A stretch of 64,000 bases of DNA from Elmis aenea (lineage: Eukaryota; Arthropoda; Insecta; Coleoptera; Elmidae), in assembly GCA_947652605.1 (NCBI GenBank), contig OX393578.1, positions 57,853,415 to 57,917,414 of the forward strand. Reading direction: 5' to 3'. Within the stretch, counting starts at the first letter, position 1. Every line of letters starts with the position of its first letter. The position numbers and the translations under genes are program-made. Below the pieces are notes generated by a model, which saw only the letters and a list, made by a program, of their open reading frames with translations, had not been told where the DNA came from and made no database searches. This document shows positions 1 to 11,357 of the stretch, piece by piece.

Positions 1-1660
1 GTCTTTCTCCGTTTTTGACCCATCCGTATACCAGACCAGGCTCTATTTCTTGACGCTCCCATTGGTCTCGTGTTGAAATTATGATCCCAAAGGTCTAACA
101 AAAGCTTTGCAATAGTCTAATTTCTGAAAATGGTAAAGACCCCCTAATCAATGCATATCTACCACTCCCTTCTTAACAATTATAATGTTTTTAAAACGAT
201 GTTGTTAACCTAACGTTATTAATTACAACTTTCTGCTTTTACTGAGTTTATCCGAACTTAAAATGAGTATTTAAGTAAGTAAAACATGTTTAACGAAATT
301 TCTGAAATTCGTTTCACATTTTCGGTATGAAAGATGTAATATTTTAATAAAATTATACCTATCAGTGAGGGTTCGGCATGAAATATTCATTTCTTGGAAA
401 CTAAATCAAATGGAAACGATTTTCTGTTGGCTGCTACATTTTGTTCTAAATTTAGCAGGAAATTGCAAAAAGGTTCTTAATATAAATACATGGAAAGGTC
501 GAGTATATACAATTTATCATCCTGTTTTTGATAATTAGGTATTTTAATTACGGAATGATGAATACAGTTTAATTATTTGAACTAACAATAAGTAATCACT
601 CATATTTCGAATGAAGCCTTTTGTAGAAAAGCTAGACAAGTTTCAATACTCTCGCCATAATAGCAATCTTATAATCTTATAATAGGGATACCTGCTGCAG
701 TTATTGGCCCCCTTAAGCAAAATTTTATATTGCAACTGAGATAATTAATTAATTTTTCGATATTGAAAAGAATTTAAAAACTATTTTAAAAGGTTCATTC
801 AGCTTCGGTAATAACGATCTTGTAAATTATTATTATTATTAATGAATGTCTAGGAATATTAAGAGCTAATTTCGTTTTTACCCGAAACAACAACCTTAAT
901 CAGCGCTCTTAATGACTAAGAGGCGCAAAAAAAGGTTAGATAAAACACTTTTAGTCGAGTTTATACTAACAATTGCATCACCTAATTGCTTTAAAGAATA
1001 ATTAGATGTCTTTCCTTAACAAAAGGCCCTAGTCTTAGCTAGATCATTAGCAGTTTATCTTGATACCCTGCCAATTGCACGGCGTACACTCATTTCGCCA
1101 GTTTAAAGTCGTTAAAATATAGTTTGTTTTCCACAGCTCCGCTTATCAACAACTAACAAATAAATTGTATCCGACATTATGCCTCTGGTTGTACCTGAGA
1201 ACTGTACAAAACAATTTATTCCGTTTTAGGATAATGCAGACGACTGTGCTCTGCTGAATTCGATGTAAAACGTAAAATGTTCATAGTAAATATTAATTAA
1301 TTGTTTCGAGTTTGGTATATTTTACAGTAGAACAACCTGCTTAAAAGAATTTAACAAATTGTGATTAGTGTTTTGGAGTTTTGCATAAAATGGGTAATTT
1401 TTATGACATGTTGGACGATTTGTTTGTTATTGGAGTAAATTCGGTTTCTTGAAGATTGTGCTTAGTTTTCTCTGTTTATTTTCATGTCGATTTTTCCCAA
1501 TTCCTGGTTTAGAGTTTCTAGATTATGTATTAATTTTTTTTAAATTTAATTAAAACACTAGGTGTTTGAACATTAAAACTGGTCTAGAAGTAAGACTTAC
1601 AATTCGTTTGTTTCTGTTAAATCTTAAATCTAAGTTGCTAACAATTACTTAAAATCATTC
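1..1660. other. AT-rich intergenic, no gene seen
   Basis: No reading frame of convincing composition and no terminal inverted repeats were found. Short homopolymer runs and an (ATT)n run near 830-840 are the only visible structure. It may be host intergenic or intronic DNA. Confidence 0.5.
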
Positions 1661-1664
1661 CAGC

Positions 1665-2580
1665 GACGTATTTTAGTTATTCTTAGGGAAATATATACAT
1701 TAACACTTGCACAATGCTCTGCTTTTACACAAATCATTAGGAAAGTTCGAACGGTTTGGTTCTCTTCAGTCTTCGACAAAGGTTCTGGTTGTCTAGCAGC
1801 TGGAGAACTTCTGCATTTTCGTGTAGTTGAAGCCTGACTTCATGCTTCTTTGCAAATCCTTTGATTTGTTCTTCAACAGTTAAGATGCCCAAGTCTCGAT
1901 GAAGGTCGGCATTTCTGACAAACCAGGGAGCGTTAGGCATTTTATGTAACACCTTATTTTGGACAGTTTGTATCTTAAGTATATTTGTAATTTTTGCACA
2001 CCCCCATAGTTGTATTCCATACAACCTTGTAGGTCTAATAATTTGTTTGTAAATCAAAATTTTGTGGTATAATGACAGTTTGGAATATTTATCAATAAGC
2101 CATCTGTGTTGTGCGATTTTAATTTTAAACTCCTTTTCTTCTTAATATGTTCTTTTCACCTTAATTTAGCATCCAGAGTCATAACAAAATACTTTGCAGT
2201 GTTTGCGTGTGGGACAATGGTTTCATTTATTGTTATTGCTGGAGAGTTTCTCAATCTTTTATTGGTAAAGTTAATATGAACTGATTTCGTTTCATTAAGT
2301 TTAATTTTCCACTTATTGGTCTATTCATGTATGGTATCACTAGCTGTTTGAAGTTTTTGGGTTACTGTTTTACCTGTTGCCAGCAATGCTGTATCGTCCG
2401 CGAATTTAGCTAATTTCACTTGATTCAGTTTTGGTATATCACTGGTGTAGAGTAGATACAAGACAGGTCCAAGGACACTCCCCTGTGGCACTCCTGCTTG
2501 TATTTCTTTCAATCCGTAATAGGCTTCCCTGTGTTTTACTCTAAAAAGTCTATTAGAAATTAAGGAAGTTAAAATTTTTA
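1665..2580 (-). pseudogene. Jockey-like LINE, 3' part of reverse transcriptase ORF
   Basis: Read on the minus strand, the segment gives the end of a non-LTR reverse transcriptase. Visible are the fingers/palm block GVPQGSVLGPVLYLLY, the catalytic FADD box (about 2390-2410), and downstream the C-terminal block with YKQIIRPTRLYGIQLWG and a basic tail ending near 1737. Frames shift at least twice between 2057 and 2321, so it is a dead 5'-truncated copy. A 3' untranslated tail (minus strand, about 1735-1665) shares a run resembling ACAAAAGCAGAG with the tail of the fragment at 36233-36450. The same family recurs at 6318-7560, 12430-13820 and 31810-32125. The clade assignment (Jockey-like) is inferred from motif flavour only. 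Confidence 0.8.
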
Positions 2581-3633
2581 CAAATTGGTAGGGTATGTAT
2601 TAATGAATTAATGTATTGAGGGTTAATGTTACACGTTAGTTAAAAATTTACAGAACATGTGAACATCGACCACTAAACAAATGAAACGATGTAATTCTTT
2701 TTTTGTTTCGTGCGATTAATTTAGATTTCAGAATTTATTACATAATATCAATCTTCAAAACCAAGATTTGTGGTCCTGTTATTTCATCTTCCTCAGCAAA
2801 AAAAAACACAATTACATATCTGTAATAAATTACATTGACGAATAATTTACCGTAGGCATTTGTTTGTCTTTGAAAAAAAACAAAAGCTCTTCATTATAAG
2901 GTCGATGCAAAAATTCTTAATATTAATCTTTCGGGGGCGAACTTTTCTATAAAGTAAATTGAATTCTTTATTAACAAAGCAGTCAAAAAACTTGAGTTAT
3001 TACGATGCTCGAATGAATTCGCCGCTGGATAAACCAAGAAGCTAACAGATTGGCGACATTCGGTTTAGTGCTTTACGACCCAGACGCTGAAGCACTTTTC
3101 GTAATTTGAGCCGCACAAGACAAACTAAGCCATAAAAAGCAGACATTCTGATGACTGATACAAATTTGGAACGATAAAAAGTAGGGCGAAAACCTCAAGT
3201 TTTAATCTAATCTTTAAAAACTTTCCCATGACCACGTATACAATAATAACACTTACAGAACAATTATTTTTTTGTTAAACCCGCTTAAGCGTCGAATTAT
3301 GCTAGCACCAAACCGAATTTAAAACTGTACTCATCTTGCAGCAACAGACAAATGGGAAAATTTTATGATCTCAGATAACAATCTGTCGAAAATACAAAAT
3401 TCGACGTATTCTTTTACGGTGTTTTCTCTTTTCTTACGACTTTGTTTGCGTTACGCTCTTAAAAAGTTGCATCAAAGTATAATTTTATCTTTAGGGTGTT
3501 AAGTAACAAGTCAATAGTTGAAAGGTGGCGTCCAACCAAGAGAATTTTCAAAGAAAAATACGAAAATTTTGCAATACCTCACTTTTATCATGTTTTGGGT
3601 CTAAACCAGATACCTTAGATAACATTTCGAGCA
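2581..3633. other. Intergenic, no gene seen
   Basis: No coding or mobile-element signature was recognised in this stretch. Confidence 0.45.
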
Positions 3634-3745
3634 TAGATATCTCGCTTATTATAAGAGTTACAGGTTTGCTTAAATAGATGAATTATTCCTTAGTATAAGA
3701 GGAGCTACAATCAATTTTTAAAAGTACAAAATTCCTCCTATTTCA
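3634..3745 (+). repeat. Dispersed repeat, copy 1
   Basis: It contains GCTTATTATAAGAG followed by CAGGTTTGCTTAAA, a run ending ATTATTCC, and then a CTACAATC block before AAGTACAAAATTC. The same order occurs at about 18920-19010, and the TTATTATAAG part recurs inverted at about 19225 and near 41650. It is probably one end of an old DNA-transposon derivative. Confidence 0.5.
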
Positions 3746-4200
3746 GATGTTATAGCAAAAAATATGAAAATCTTTTTGTCTAATAATGAAAGAAAATGAC
3801 GGAGGCAACAACATGCTTTGAAAAATCGGAGAGAAAGGACCGATCCACCTCAATAAATGGAAACACCTTGGCGTTAGCCATAATCCTAAAGCCTAGTCCA
3901 GATTGTAAACAAATGTTTCGGAACAATATTGAACACTGTGCCTAAACAGTTGCGAAACATTGTTTCGGAACAATCTGTATACGTTGTTCCGCGTCCAGAC
4001 TAAAGCCAGTGTTTCGGTGTTTCTCAATTGATTATCATGTCCAGTGAGACTATTGCAGGAATTTGTGCTGCCAATTTATATTTTTTACTTAACGGCCGAA
4101 GGAATAAAGAAAAGAAAAGCAGAAGGTGGTGGATACGGAAAGCACTAATGTAAGGCACCAGTTATGGCAATGAATGAAGAATGGTGAAGAACCACTTTTC

Positions 4201-4422
4201 TCAGTGCCTTGCAGTTTTTTTGTGTTCCAGTCGAAATTGGGATTTTAGCATGTGCACCTTCTTTTCAACTTCAGCAACTGTTACATCACATGATTGCGCA
4301 ATATTTCCAAAAGCATCCCTCTTTTTATTCCTATTTTTGTATTCACCACATGTGACATTCCACAAACAAGATGTGCTATGCACTTTTTCCATCAGTTGTA
4401 AAGTTTTTTCTGAATTCCACAT
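4201..4422 (-). pseudogene. MADF (Myb/SANT-like) domain fragment, left arm
   Basis: The minus-strand frame starts at MWNSEKTLQLMEKVH and continues through SCLWNVTCGEYKNRNKKRDA, then a VTVAEVEKKVHMLKSQF block, giving about 73 residues. The spacing of L-W, Y-K-N-R and the trailing basic helix is that of a MADF DNA-binding domain. The frame is open in this arm while the other arm is broken. No DDE transposase is left in the element, so any function would be as a DNA-binding remnant only. Confidence 0.55.
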
Positions 4423-4707
4423 TGTAATAAATATATAACCAAGAATCACTCTAACCAAAACTCTGTTTGACTGAACCGTGTTTGACAACAGACTTGTTCA
4501 ATGTTCCAAAGTTTCCCATATAAACGGGAAACAAGGAACAGGGCTTTTTTGTTTCGCAACATTAGTGAAACAGTTCCGAAACACAAAAAGCCCTGTTCCT
4601 TGTTTCCCGTTGAAATGGGAAACATTGGAACATTGAACAAGTTTTTTGTCAAACACGGTTCAGTCAAACAGAGTTTTGGTTAGTGATTGTTGGTTATATT
4701 TTATACA

Positions 4708-4885
4708 ATGTGGAATCAAGAGAAAACTTTAAAACTTGTAGAAAAAGTCCACAGTTCATCTTGTTTGTGGGATGTCACCTGTGGTGACTACAAAAATAGA
4801 AATAAAAAAGGGGTGGTTTATTAAATATTGCGCAAGCATTTGATGTTACCGTTGCCGAAGTCGAAAAAAAAGGCCACATGCCCTA
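4708..4885 (+). pseudogene. MADF domain fragment, right arm (broken)
   Basis: This is the inverted counterpart of the left-arm reading frame. It begins MWNQEKTLKLVEKVH and reads through LWDVTCGDYKNRNKK, then breaks at about 4812 by an indel and a stop. The remainder (VTVAEVEKK) is still recognisable in another frame. The two arms have diverged separately, so gene conversion has not kept them identical. Confidence 0.5.
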
Positions 4886-5096
4886 AAGTAAAATAAATAA
4901 AATGGCAGCAAAAATTCCTGCAATAGCCTCACTGGACATGATAATCAATTTAGAAACACCGAAACACTGACTTAAGTCTGGACGCGGAACAACTTATACA
5001 GATTGTTCCGAAACAATGTTTCGCAACTGTTTAGGCACAGTGTTCAATATTGTTCCGAAACATTTGTTTACAATCTGGACTTGGCCTTAGGATTAT

Positions 5097-6044
5097 ACAG
5101 CTCAAGAAATGAATGCTACCAAAAAAAAGGCTGGATTTTTTGATTTCATATAAAGGCATGCTAAAGGCCTAAGAGACACCAAAATTTAAGTCTGTGAACA
5201 TTTTGGTTTATCTTATCTGTGCATCGTGTAATTTTAATAAATAAAGTGCGATCTGACAGGACTTTAAATGAATTTAGTCAGGGTCTAATAGACCCAAGGT
5301 AAAAGTTTAAACGAAATTAGATGAAATTATCCACCGTAATCTAACTTTAATTTCTTTACACATATTTTTTCATGAGTAAGTATATTAAATAAACTCGAAA
5401 TAAACAAAACTTAAAGTTTTGCTCCAATTTATTATGCATATTTTGTTAACAATCATTTTCGTGTTACAAATTTGATGCAATTTACGTAGAATTAATTTTG
5501 TTAATAGCCTATTTGGCTGCATTGAAATCCATTTAATTAATTTTTGTGGTTTCTACATTGTAGTCGATGAAATAGGTGAAGTAAATAATGACGAAAATTC
5601 ACATGTAGAAAAGGAAAAATTCGGCAGACCATAAACAATGTTCTACAAAGAAATTTGTCGAGAGAAGTAGGTAAAAACGGTTCGTAGGCTGTGTATTCGG
5701 CTTTTATGTTCAAAACGACAAAAGCCTGTGCCTATATCGTTTATTTCATCGTGGCTATAATTCTAACTTTAATTTCAGCCCGCCCGCAGTTTTATTGTAT
5801 TCTTTTCCCTGTTCTTATTTATTGGATAGGAGTCGATTTAATTCTAGAAAAAATATGGTTTGGATATTTATAGCGAAGTTATGTTGTGTCATACGTTGTA
5901 TCCGGGATTTCGGTTGGTAAACGAACAAAATTAAATTTTATTGCAGACCTATTTTTGTTTAATCATGAGACTGATTTTCTTGGGGCAGAATACGAGGGTT
6001 TAGCTAAACTTATTGATAATAAAATGCAATAACTTATTAAAAAT
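5097..6044. other. Intergenic, no clear gene
   Basis: A 60-codon hydrophobic reading frame at 5691-5873 (plus) is the longest open frame, but nothing supports it as a gene. No repeats with clear ends were seen. Confidence 0.4.
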
Positions 6045-6145
6045 ATGTTGAAAGTATTTGCTTGAGTAATAATACACTTCACTATTTTAACTTTCTACTC
6101 CTTAAAAAATCCAAACCAATCGCCATACTTGCAAAATAATAGTGT
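6045..6145 (-). pseudogene. mariner-family transposase C-terminal remnant
   Basis: Minus-strand translation across shifts gives pieces like KVKIVKCIITQAN preceded by an NWFGFFK block. It aligns in order with the better-kept remnant at 47840-47950, where the frame reads KWRVRMVKCIIAEGNYFEH. A K-W..R..KCI...G.YFE end is typical of mariner transposases. Only the last 30 or so codons remain. Confidence 0.4.
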
Positions 6146-6184
6146 ACGGCTGTACCAATCTCCTTCTCAGCCGGAACTTTTTAC

Positions 6185-6312
6185 CTTGCAAATTTCATCT
6201 CCTTTCTTTTAAATTGGGCCTTCTTGTACCTTTCGATGTTGAGGTATGTTTTCCTAGTTCTTGAGTGTTTCCCCATCTTTGTCTATCGTTGGCTAGATTA
6301 CATCATGTAGGC
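6185..6312 (-). pseudogene. RTE-like LINE 3' end fragment
   Basis: The plus strand carries CTTCTTGTACCTTTCGATGT, then AGGTATGTTTTCCTAGTTCT and a CTATCGTTGGCTAG run, the antisense of a LINE tail whose better copies are at 23500-23780 and 25500-25810 (protein flavour: ANDR..WRN..E.EK.TS..KGT). It is heavily decayed. Confidence 0.5.
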
Positions 6313-6317
6313 CAATT

Positions 6318-7560
6318 TCACTTTACCTATAATATCAAAGCTTTTTGAAAAGCTGCTATTAAAAAAGATGAACATCATAAACAAGAGAAAACAACTTATT
6401 CCACCACATCAGTTTGGATCCTGTGACAAACACTCCACCGTAGACCAGGTTCATCGAATAATAAATGAGAGAAGTTCTTAGAGAATAATAAAATTTGTTC
6501 GGCAACGTTCCTCGATGTTGCTAAAGCATTTAACAAAGTCTGGTATAAAAGATTACTAATGAAATTGAAGAAAATGATTCCTGATCAATATAGTCAGCTC
6601 CTGGAGTCATATTTATCTCAGCGAACGTTTAAGGTCAAAATGGAAAACGAATACTCAGAACTTACGTTTATAAGAACAGGTGTACCTCAAGGAAGTGTCC
6701 TTGGACCGGTATTGTACCTGCTGTATACACATGACATTCCAGAAACACAAAATGTAAAACTCGCCACATTTGCTGACGACACCGCAGTTCTAACTACAGG
6801 AGCAACCATAGAAGAAACAACAGAAAACCTTCAAAGCGCAGTTAATAAAATATATCCATAGACAAAACAGTGGCTTATAAAAATTAACGAAGAAAAATCT
6901 GTTCACGTTGATTTCACCAACAAAGAAATAAACTACCTACCAGTGTATCTAAATAATAATATAGTCCCTTGCAAAAAGACTGCTTAATATCTTGGCCTAA
7001 ACTTAGACGTTTGAATGGAAGGAACACGTCAAAAAGAAAACGGAACAGCTGAGTATAGAGAAATGTTTTAGCTGATAGGAAGAAATTTCCAGCTCTATCC
7101 GAAATAAACTGCTTCTATACAAACAGGTGCTCCAGCCTGTTTGGACATATGGACTACAATTATGGTGCTGCACATAAAAAGCAAATACAGCTGTCTTAAA
7201 AAATTACAAAACCGTGTTTTAAGGAGCATAGTTAATGCTCCTTGATGTCTTCCGAACAGCGATTTACACCGGAAACTTCAGGTTGAATCTATCCAGGAAG
7301 AAATTAAAAAAGCTGCCAAACGCCACGAGGAGAGACTCCACAGACATTCCAACATTGAAATGCTCCAATGCGTCTTTTGCGTTCAAATATATAACCAGAA
7401 GTCGCACATTGCCAAGTCAGGTGATAACGGTGCATGTTCTACTCTCAACGGTTTTTCGGCAATTTGATCTCTAATTGCAGTATTTAAAAAAATATATATT
7501 GACCACATTCTAACCAACATGACGTTGACAAATAAATCTCAAATCACAAACAAACAATTG
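6318..7560 (+). pseudogene. Jockey-like LINE reverse transcriptase fragment
   Basis: The plus strand encodes, with several shifts and stops, an ISKLFEKLLLKKM block, then HQFG and STVDQVHRI, a FLDVAKAF-like region, GVPQGSVLGPVLYLLY (about 6680-6725), the palm box FADDTAVL (about 6768-6790), and a degraded C-terminal part with YKQVLQPVWTYGLQLW-like residues near 7110-7165. The best open frame is 6559-6861. The tail at 7355 matches the 3' end kept at 36233. It is a dead copy in plus orientation, the opposite of the copies at 1665 and 12430. Confidence 0.8.
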
Positions 7561-8615
7561 AATAATGTAAACGTGTGGATTATGTTATTTTCGGCGTACT
7601 AGTTCTTTTTTTATCAATAAAATCCAGCTTATTCCTCGCATTCGATAAATTTTATTCTGTGAGAAATATATTTTAACGTTTTTAAATTTCAACGACCTTT
7701 GAAATACAATGAAAGGAAAAATAAAGTTTTTTTAAGGTTTGCGGGTTTTAAATTAAGAGCGATTGAGCGATTTTGAATGGGTTTCCAGAAACGCAGGCTG
7801 ACCACTGCGAGCTTCAAGCATTTAGTTCAAAATTCAGCCTACCTCTTCATAAATATATTTAAAATCGATAACTTTTCATGAATATAATATTAAGTTTATT
7901 GGTGGAAAACACTTACATTTTTATCCGTTCTGTACTTTTTTAATACTTTGTTAGGGATGATAATTTTTAGGAGTATATATATATTTATGGAGATATGTTT
8001 TGTGAAAACCTAATATAAGAAAGTAAATTATTTAGCTCAATAACTTTTAAGTTTAATCATTTCTTTTTCAATTCTGTTTTGGTTGTTATAAAAATTTTCG
8101 TTTTCGTTCCGTTCTCAGTCCCAGTTGTGAGTTCATAATAAGTTTTCCATCCTTATTTTTACTTCAAGTACTATTTTTTTATTTAAAAGTAGGTTATTGG
8201 CACTTATCTAAGTAATAACGGCGCATAAAATAATTTAGTAGGCAACTCGTAAACCATATTACACACATATTTTGCATATTTAATATGAAATGAAGATTAG
8301 CTTGTAATAGTTTAGTAAGTAATGAGCAAAGTTGCCAACTTGTAAAGGAAGGAATTCGAAGGGAAATGTATGATATCAACCACAGCCAACCGCTGAAAAT
8401 TTTGGCAATTATAAATTACTGAAGTTTTTATATTTGTTAAGGACGAAGTATATACTCACCTAAGTTAAACTAAAAACTAAAAACAATCTTAAGGGAGAAC
8501 TTTTTGTAAAGCAAAAATGTTACAAAATATAAGGAGCGTCAAATTTAACCATAATTTTATTTGTAAAAACTCTACAACACTCTTGATTGGATACAAATTA
8601 TATTATTTTGATATA
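7561..8615. other. Intergenic, no gene seen
   Basis: AT-rich sequence with a short (TA)n run near 7975. No coding, repeat or terminal-repeat signal was recognised. Confidence 0.45.
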
Positions 8616-8623
8616 GTTTCTTC
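8616..8623. repeat. hAT target-site duplication (left)
   Basis: GTTTCTTC directly precedes the left terminus and is repeated exactly at 11257-11264. Confidence 0.9.
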
Positions 8624-8636
8624 CAGGGTTGAGCAG

Positions 8637-8745
8637 ATTTAAATCAATTGATTTAAATCATGATTTAAATCATGATTTAAATCAAGTGATTTTTTAAAAA
8701 AATCATTGATTTAAATCAAGTGAAAAAAAAACATCAATTTAAATC
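8637..8745. repeat. Subterminal TGATTTAAATCA palindromes
   Basis: About five copies of the 12-bp palindrome, some sharing bases, fill the left subterminal region; two more lie near the right end at 11168-11205. Subterminal arrays of this kind are known transposase-binding sites in hAT elements, so this is the probable role here. Confidence 0.7.
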
Positions 8746-8954
8746 ACTTATTATATGAGTAGGTAATAAAACATTTATAACAAAACAAAATTTTATTTTC
8801 TCAAATAAAAAAAAACATTAGGTATATGGTACATATGTATATAAGTATTTAAAAAAAAAACATCAGTTCTTATATGTATATACGTATTAAATACATACCT
8901 ATACGTAACGTAACGAAACGTAATTCATTTAAAATAATATATAATAATATACAT

Positions 8955-10747
8955 TTATAAATTTTTGGTATTGTAATGTTGGAATAAAAATACCAGTTTT
9001 GCAGCCTTTTCAGTTCCCAGTTTATTTCTTATTGTCGAATGGACCAATCCAAATGTTGAAAAAATTCTTTCAACTGAGGCCGAAGAAGTTACACTGCACA
9101 TTAGTTGTGTTAATATTGGCAACACTTTATTAATATCGGAAACATCTTTTTGTGATTTCCACCACTGTATTGGAGTAACATTATTAATAATTTCCTCACT
9201 AAACATAACAGATTTAAATGGATCAGATTTAGCTTCAAATTTTGTTATTATGGGTAATAAACCACTGTGTGGGTACTTTCTGCTGCTACTTTTAAAGCTG
9301 CGTCTTTTTCATTATATTTTAAAGGAAATTTTGTTTTTCTAGGGTCTAATAAATAAGCCAAAAAATGATACGGTGTCAAAGCTTGAGCATATCGTTTTTG
9401 AAATGCAGCCATTTGTTTAATATTTAATGTAATAGTATCATCAAAAACAGCCTCAAGTTCTTTCCATGCTTCTACAGCATCAGCTAAAAATGCATCTGTT
9501 CTTTGTAATTTGTCTAAAGTTACGGAAATTGGTTTAATTATTTTTAAAAAATCTTCTGCCGATCGTTTCAGTTTAATGTTAGACACCTTTTGGAATATTA
9601 AAGAATCAATTTGGTCTTTGTTCTCTTCACAAATTTGTAACAATTTCTGCCATTCTTGTGTAAATATTTCCAAGCAATCTGCAAGAGTATTCCATCTTAC
9701 GTCTTGATGCAATATTAACGCCTTACCTCCGGCAGCTTTATATTTAGCACTTGCCAAATGATTATTACGGAAATACTTAACAACATGCACAACATTTTCT
9801 TTAATATCTCGTATCTGCAAGTCCTTAGAAAGTAAATTTAGAATGTGTGCTGAACATCCATAGGTTATCACATTTACATCGGTTACTTCATTTTTAATGT
9901 TTTCTCTCATTTTGCTCATATTAGCTGCATTATCTGTAACGAAACTTGAAACTGCACAATTATATTGAGTTTTGCACTTATTTATTAAACTGATTGCTAT
10001 ACTTGTTAAATAATCGGCTGTATGTGCATGTCCTGATGTATCTATACTTTCAAGGAGGAAGGTTGATCCATAATCTGTTGTTACAGTAGCGCAAATTATC
10101 GGTTCGTTATGTACATTTGACCAACCATCTAAGGAAAGGCAAACCGAACTATTTGTTAATTTTGCAAGACATTTTTCTTTTTCTTCCATGTACACTTCAT
10201 TAAATAATGTTGAAGATACAGCGAACCTAGAAGGTGGTGAATAACCTGGCCGTAACATTTCAATTGCTTTTATCACTTCTGGTTGTTCGATACATCTGAA
10301 ACTACTATTTGTCGCATAAATAGCTTTTGCGATTTGTCTATCAAGATTTTTCTTAACTCGTTAGAAGTACGCACTACAAATGATTTCATTAATAAATTTT
10401 CAGTCATTTCTTTTTTTTTTAGCAGGTGGTGAGCTTATATTTGTATTTGTATCCATTCTAGACGAACTAGGTTGTGGATCAAAAAACTCTTTCGGTTGAC
10501 TTGTTTCTATGGTGGTAGGATTAGAATCTGTGTCAGTATCATCTGTATTACATTCAGTAACTTCATTCATATGCATTTGTTTCTTCTGACATTTTTCACG
10601 GTGTGCTTTTAATCTTTGTACCAGACCTTGTATTTCTTCTTTGCAATCTGCTCTGCTCTGCTCTGCTCTGCTCCCAGCTTTCCCTTTCAATTTGTTTGAT
10701 TTTTCTATAAAATGTTGCCAAACACTATCCCTTTTCCTTCCTGACAT
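8955..10747 (-). pseudogene. hAT transposase (BED-like / DUF659 / dimerisation), broken
   Basis: Three minus-strand pieces make up one transposase gene. Piece 1 (10747-10400, 115 codons) starts MSGRKRDSVWQHF and has a BED-finger layout with Trp10, Cys35, His49 and Cys53, but the first cysteine is replaced where an (AGAGC)n run was expanded. It ends early at an A-run (about 10410-10421). A further shift lies near 10345. Piece 2 (to 9248) has the DUF659 core: SVCLSLDGWSNVH, SSFVTDNAANMSK with the second acidic residue, and the CSAHILNLLSK box. A shift in a CA-run near 9265 separates piece 3 (9206-8955), the C-terminal dimerisation domain with SVERIFSTFGLVHS. The breaks are all at simple runs, so the gene died recently. 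No host role is suggested. Confidence 0.88.
10645..10672 (-). repeat. CTCTG microsatellite inside transposase finger
   Basis: About five tandem CTCTG units, encoding alternating S-R-A-E-Q residues on the minus strand, sit where the first Cys pair of the BED finger is expected. Slippage here would explain the missing ligand. Confidence 0.7.
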
Positions 10748-11357
10748 TATGTTGCGTTTATTTATGTGATGTGTACACGTTTGCTAACTAAAATGAACTG
10801 AATAACAGAATCTGGGATACCCTTACATACAAAACTGCATTTGCATGCTTAGACAAGTATTTTCAGGCATAGAATTCGATCACAGGTCACATATAGTTGA
10901 TGATGAATAGCGAGCATGGTTTTGTAGATCATATACTACACTTTGAAATATAAATATAATCATACTGTTTATTGCTTGTTAAGACAAAGACTTAATTATA
11001 TATAACATCACTATTTAGCACTGATTTTTTTCGAAATTTTTATTCATTATATTTAATTTTTTATTTTAACAAAAATTCTCCAATGAATTAAATATATTGG
11101 TTATTAAATATATTAGCACAAAACAGAAATAGCATGCAAATATGAACATTTGATTTAATTTTTAAAAAATCTGATTTAAATCAAAAAAATCTGATTTAAA
11201 TCAAATAAATCGATTTTTTTGATTTTTTTTAAAAAATCATGATTTTTATCAACCCTGTTTCTTCTGTATCAAGATACTTTGGGCCATAGATCAGGAAACT
11301 TTCTATCTATCTATAGCTACCAAGTTATATTTTGTCTGAATTCTATTAATATGTAAA

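Larger units (their letters stand above)
3880..5096. mobile_element. Fold-back element with MADF fragments in both arms
   Basis: The two halves are inverted copies. Both ends read ATAATCCTAA from outside in, followed by GTCCAGATTGTAAACAAATG and a long stretch rich in TGTTTCGGAACA motifs; the match continues for hundreds of bases and the palindrome centre lies near 4565 around AAGCCCTGTTCCTTGTTTCC. The left arm is longer (about 690 bp) than the right (about 530 bp), the difference lying in the MADF coding part. No clean target duplication was found. Two-gene PIF/Harbinger-type transposons carry a Myb/MADF protein, so this may be a derivative of such an element, but the termini do not match the Harbinger derivative at 40082-41189. 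Confidence 0.75.
8624..11256 (-). mobile_element. Full-length hAT transposon, inactivated
   Basis: The element is bounded by CAGGGTTG on the left and CAACCCT on the right and flanked by a perfect 8-bp target duplication, GTTTCTTC (8616-8623 and 11257-11264), as expected for hAT elements. Inside each end are several copies of the palindrome TGATTTAAATCA (about 8637-8745 and 11168-11205), likely transposase-binding repeats. The single gene lies on the minus strand and encodes a zinc-finger/DUF659/hAT-dimerisation transposase with frameshifts. Intact ends and duplication imply a fairly recent insertion that lost its coding capacity through small indels. Confidence 0.9.

Noticed and set aside
4446..4683. 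Mirror-image frames on both strands
   Set aside because: Produced by the centre of the fold-back palindrome.
5691..5873. 60-codon hydrophobic frame (plus)
   Set aside because: AT-rich sequence readily gives hydrophobic frames; no start context, homology or splice structure supports it.
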